NCBI GenBank assembly: GCA_023410055.1
Contig: JAEYQK010000002.1
Location: 14,935 to 78,934, forward strand
From: Acidobacteriota bacterium
Lineage (GTDB): Bacteria; Acidobacteriota; Terriglobia; Terriglobales; Acidobacteriaceae
Length of the DNA stretch: 64,000 bases
Direction: 5' to 3'
Part shown: positions 62,014 to 64,000 of the stretch, piece after piece
Position numbering within the stretch: position 1 is the stretch's first letter
Layout: each line of letters begins with the position of its first letter
Made by a program: the position numbers and the translations under genes
The notes under the pieces: model-generated
What the model saw: only the letters and a program-made list of their open reading frames with translations
Database searches by the model: none
What the model was told of the DNA's origin: nothing

Positions 62014-63216
62014 TTGCACATTATGTCGAGTTGGCGGCAAGGCACCTCTGTAACCTGCCCGGAATTTGGCCTGATTCTGGCGTGCGCAAGATCGGCCGCC
62101 CGCGGCGAACCCGATGTGGGTATCGCAGCGCTGCTGACAAAGTCGCTGGACTGGGAAAATCTGTTGCAGCTCAGCAAGGCCCACGGCCTATTGTCGATCG
62201 TAGCGGAGCAGCTTCGCAGCTTCGATTCTCAAATTCCGCCCCACTTCGTTAGGTGCTTACGAAAAGCAGCCCTGGTCAATGCTGGGCGTAATCTTCTTTT
62301 ATCAGCGGAGTTACATAGGACTGCCCTGGCGCTGACCCAGGCAGGCATCCAGTTTGTGCCTTACAAGGGAGTTGTTCTGGAAGAGCAGTTGTACGGGAGC
62401 TTTGGCCTGAGGGAAGTGAACGATATTGACCTGATTGTCAACGAGGATGATCGGCGAAAAACGATAGCGTGCTTGGAAGCGCTCGGGTATGAATCGGCCT
62501 ATCCGCTGCCGCTGCACTTGCAAGAGGCCGCGATGCGCTATACCAAGGAATGGCCGTATCTGCGTGATGGCCTGACTGTCGATCTGCATTGGAGAATTAT
62601 CCAGAAGCCCTCTTGGCCGTCGCTTGATATGGCAGCAATCTGGCGAGAGCTTCAATCCATGAGTTGGCAATCCATGGACGTCAGAACCCTAGCGCCCCCA
62701 GTTCTACTGGCGGCCCTGGGCGTCCATGCCTCCGAGCACGGCTGGAGCCAGCTACGCCTATTCACCGATATCGCGGCGGTGATTCATCGCTTCCCCAACC
62801 TAGATTGGGAACAGGTTGAGGAACTTGTCGCTGACTCTCAGTCCAGACGCAGTCTATTTGTCAGCCTTTGGCTCTCCCGCCTCTATTTCGAGGCTGCTCT
62901 TCCGGACCGCATTCTGAGGGAGATTAGGGCTGATTCCCAAGTCGCAAGAATCGCAGAGTGCGTTGTGCGCTCGTGGACGAGGCCGACTGCTCTCCCGTAT
63001 GGTGGTTTGCGATGGCTACTGTTTCGTACTGCGGGTGAACGAAGCTTGGATCGATTGAGGTTTATCCTTTCGCTGATGTTTCTCCCTGCCGTTGTTGATT
63101 ATCAGAGCCTTCGCTTGCCACCAGGTTTGGTCTGGGGGTACTTCGTCTGGCGCCCGGTCCGGTTGCTATTCAAGCTGCTGCGCACGCCAACATCTACAGC
63201 TCCGGCATCGCGTTAG
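62014..63216 (+). CDS. Nucleotidyltransferase-family protein (PF14907-like)
   Basis: This 400-residue protein resembles the uncharacterised 'nucleotidyltransferase family' (NTP_transf_5). It has the conserved FVPYKGVVLEEQLYGSFGLREVNDIDLIV (~112-140; G-S-x-R-x-x-x-D-x-D metal site here as GLREVNDIDL), VDLHWRI (~190) and WSQLRLFTDIAAVI (~245). Members occur near glycan, PqqD and lasso-peptide genes, but their substrate is unknown. The start is TTG 62014 (AGAGGAG thirteen bases upstream) or ATG 62023. It is divergent from locus 2 and may not belong to it. Confidence 0.78.
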   Translation: MHIMSSWRQGTSVTCPEFGLILACARSAARGEPDVGIAALLTKSLDWENLLQLSKAHGLLSIVAEQLRSFDSQIPPHFVRCLRKAALVNAGRNLLLSAELHRTALALTQAGIQFVPYKGVVLEEQLYGSFGLREVNDIDLIVNEDDRRKTIACLEALGYESAYPLPLHLQEAAMRYTKEWPYLRDGLTVDLHWRIIQKPSWPSLDMAAIWRELQSMSWQSMDVRTLAPPVLLAALGVHASEHGWSQLRLFTDIAAVIHRFPNLDWEQVEELVADSQSRRSLFVSLWLSRLYFEAALPDRILREIRADSQVARIAECVVRSWTRPTALPYGGLRWLLFRTAGERSLDRLRFILSLMFLPAVVDYQSLRLPPGLVWGYFVWRPVRLLFKLLRTPTSTAPASR

Positions 63217-63752
63217 CTCAGGGGGCGCGTTCGAGCTTGCGCTCGCTCCTTTCAATGCAGCCCGAGCGCATAATGCACACCGATGCAGAGTTCCTGCCAG
63301 CGCTCCGTCTTTCGATCGGTGGCCTTGAACTGATGCTTCTATTCCCCGCCTGTCACGCCGGATTGAGGCAAGCGCACAGCAGCACTTCAGGGGTTCGTTG
63401 CGGCGGTCCCAAATCCAGACAGCAATTCCCTTCGATTCTGAAGAGCGGCTATGCCGCGCCCGTGAGGCAAGCACTAATTGTGCGGTCCGGTTGCAAGCTG
63501 CGAACGCAGTTAAGCAATGTCCGCGGAAGCCGTGGTCAACTTCCGGGGGAATGAAGCTACGCAACGTGGAACCAAGGTGAACAAAGCAGAGATAGAGACC
63601 GCCGCCGTTAGGATGCGAGAACGGGTGACATTTAGAAGCAGGTCTGCGGAGTGCAGCAAACCGAGATTCTGTCTACAGGGCAACGAGACTTACTACGCCG
63701 ATGGGGGCGATTCGCCGAGGAATAGTCGAAGCAGAATTGTGTGGCAATGAAG
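63217..63752. other. Intergenic region without a recognisable gene
   Basis: Open frames on both strands (up to ~130 codons) show no domain, signal peptide or convincing start. No RNA gene was recognised. Confidence 0.4.
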
Positions 63753-63777
63753 AAGGGCCCCCTTTCAGGAGGCCCTT
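63753..63777 (-). terminator. Probable hairpin terminator
   Basis: A stem AAGGGCC/GGCCCTT with an 11-base loop (itself CCT/AGG paired) lies 21 bases downstream of the stop of the minus-strand gene at the right edge. The T-rich run on that strand is short (CTTCTTC), so termination strength is uncertain. Confidence 0.6.
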
Positions 63778-63798
63778 TCGATTTGGGATCTGTTCAGC

Positions 63799-64000
63799 TC
63801 AGTGCGACACGGCCGCAAACAATTCCGTGTTCATGAGCGACTGAAACTTCTTGTCGTCGGTCTTGAAGTGCAGCTGCAGCTTGCTGGCACTCGAATCGAC
63901 CGATACGTTGTCCAGCGCCATCTTCTCTGCCGGACTGCCAGTGCTCTTCTTGAACATCACGCCGGCCTTTACGAGCGAGGACAAAGTAGAAGCCGTAAAC
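63799..64000 (-). CDS. Hypothetical protein, C-terminal part only
   Basis: The last ~67 residues of a minus-strand gene whose start lies beyond the right edge. The visible part (STLSSLVKAGVMFKKSTGSP, DNVSVDSSASKLQLHFKTDD, FQSLMNTELFAAVSH) is a well-formed alpha/beta tail but I recognise no family. It is followed by a hairpin terminator and is unrelated in position to the polysaccharide genes. Confidence 0.6.
   Translation of the reverse strand, partial: FTASTLSSLVKAGVMFKKSTGSPAEKMALDNVSVDSSASKLQLHFKTDDKKFQSLMNTELFAAVSH

Noticed and set aside
1..64000. CRISPR arrays, tRNA/rRNA genes, intact insertion sequences, classical riboswitches
   Set aside because: None was seen on reading the sequence; apart from the ATAGAT tract and the three 23-bp copies no repeat family was evident by eye, though a covariance-model search was not possible.

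Overview
The window is a dense exopolysaccharide/capsule biosynthesis region, most likely from an Acidobacteriota (Terriglobia-like) chromosome. This assignment is an inference. It rests on moderately high GC, frequent TTG/GTG starts, a regulator with the acidobacterial-style 'DSWKAIAAYL' helix-turn-helix plus TPR layout, UpxY-type antiterminators paired with VanZ and TetR genes, and fused Wzz/tyrosine-kinase proteins. No rRNA, tRNA, CRISPR array or intact mobile element was seen.

Layout, left to right. (1) 1-3.3 kb, minus: a very long multi-SLBB export protein cut by the left edge, and its TetR regulator. (2) 3.9-9.0 kb, plus: an HTH-TPR regulator, a NusG-like antiterminator (UpxY1), a VanZ protein, a lone receiver-domain protein, an integrase remnant and an acyltransferase. 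(3) 10-26.6 kb, minus: polysaccharide locus 1, transcribed right to left. It reads UpxY2 (a pseudogene), TetR2, a FecR-like exported protein, Wzz/BY-kinase, Wza, Wzx, glycosyltransferase (GT), small ORF, Wzy, GT, a GT fused to a phosphoglycosyl transferase (PGT), acetyltransferase, aminotransferase, 4,6-dehydratase. The last four steps match the PglF-E-D-C route to a diacetylbacillosamine-type first sugar. (4) 26.6-29.7 kb: a decayed spacer with one secreted protein, a broken gene and a terminator. (5) 29.7-61.4 kb, minus: polysaccharide locus 2. It reads UpxY3, TetR3, Wza, Wzz/BY-kinase, TPR protein, O-antigen ligase/polymerase, WcaJ-type PGT, about twelve GTs, a second Wzy-like protein, Wzx, WcaF-like acetyltransferase, WcaI-like GT, Gmd, Fcl, three methyltransferase-like proteins and a second FecR-like protein. 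Gmd/Fcl/WcaI/WcaF/WcaJ recall colanic acid and imply a fucose-containing polymer. (6) 62-64 kb: a plus-strand nucleotidyltransferase-family gene, then the end of an unrelated minus-strand gene.

The two loci work in parallel. Each has its own initiating PGT, flippase, polymerase, export protein and co-polymerase kinase. Many genes overlap by 4 bp (GTGA/ATGA), which suggests translational coupling.

The most notable features are: three repeated TetR/UpxY control modules, each carrying a closely related 23-bp sequence on the same strand; inactivation of the UpxY belonging to locus 1; a glycosyltransferase pseudogene inside locus 2 that is a decayed relative of an intact neighbour; a GT4-PGT fusion; and three little-characterised DxD-motif putative GT-A proteins in locus 2.
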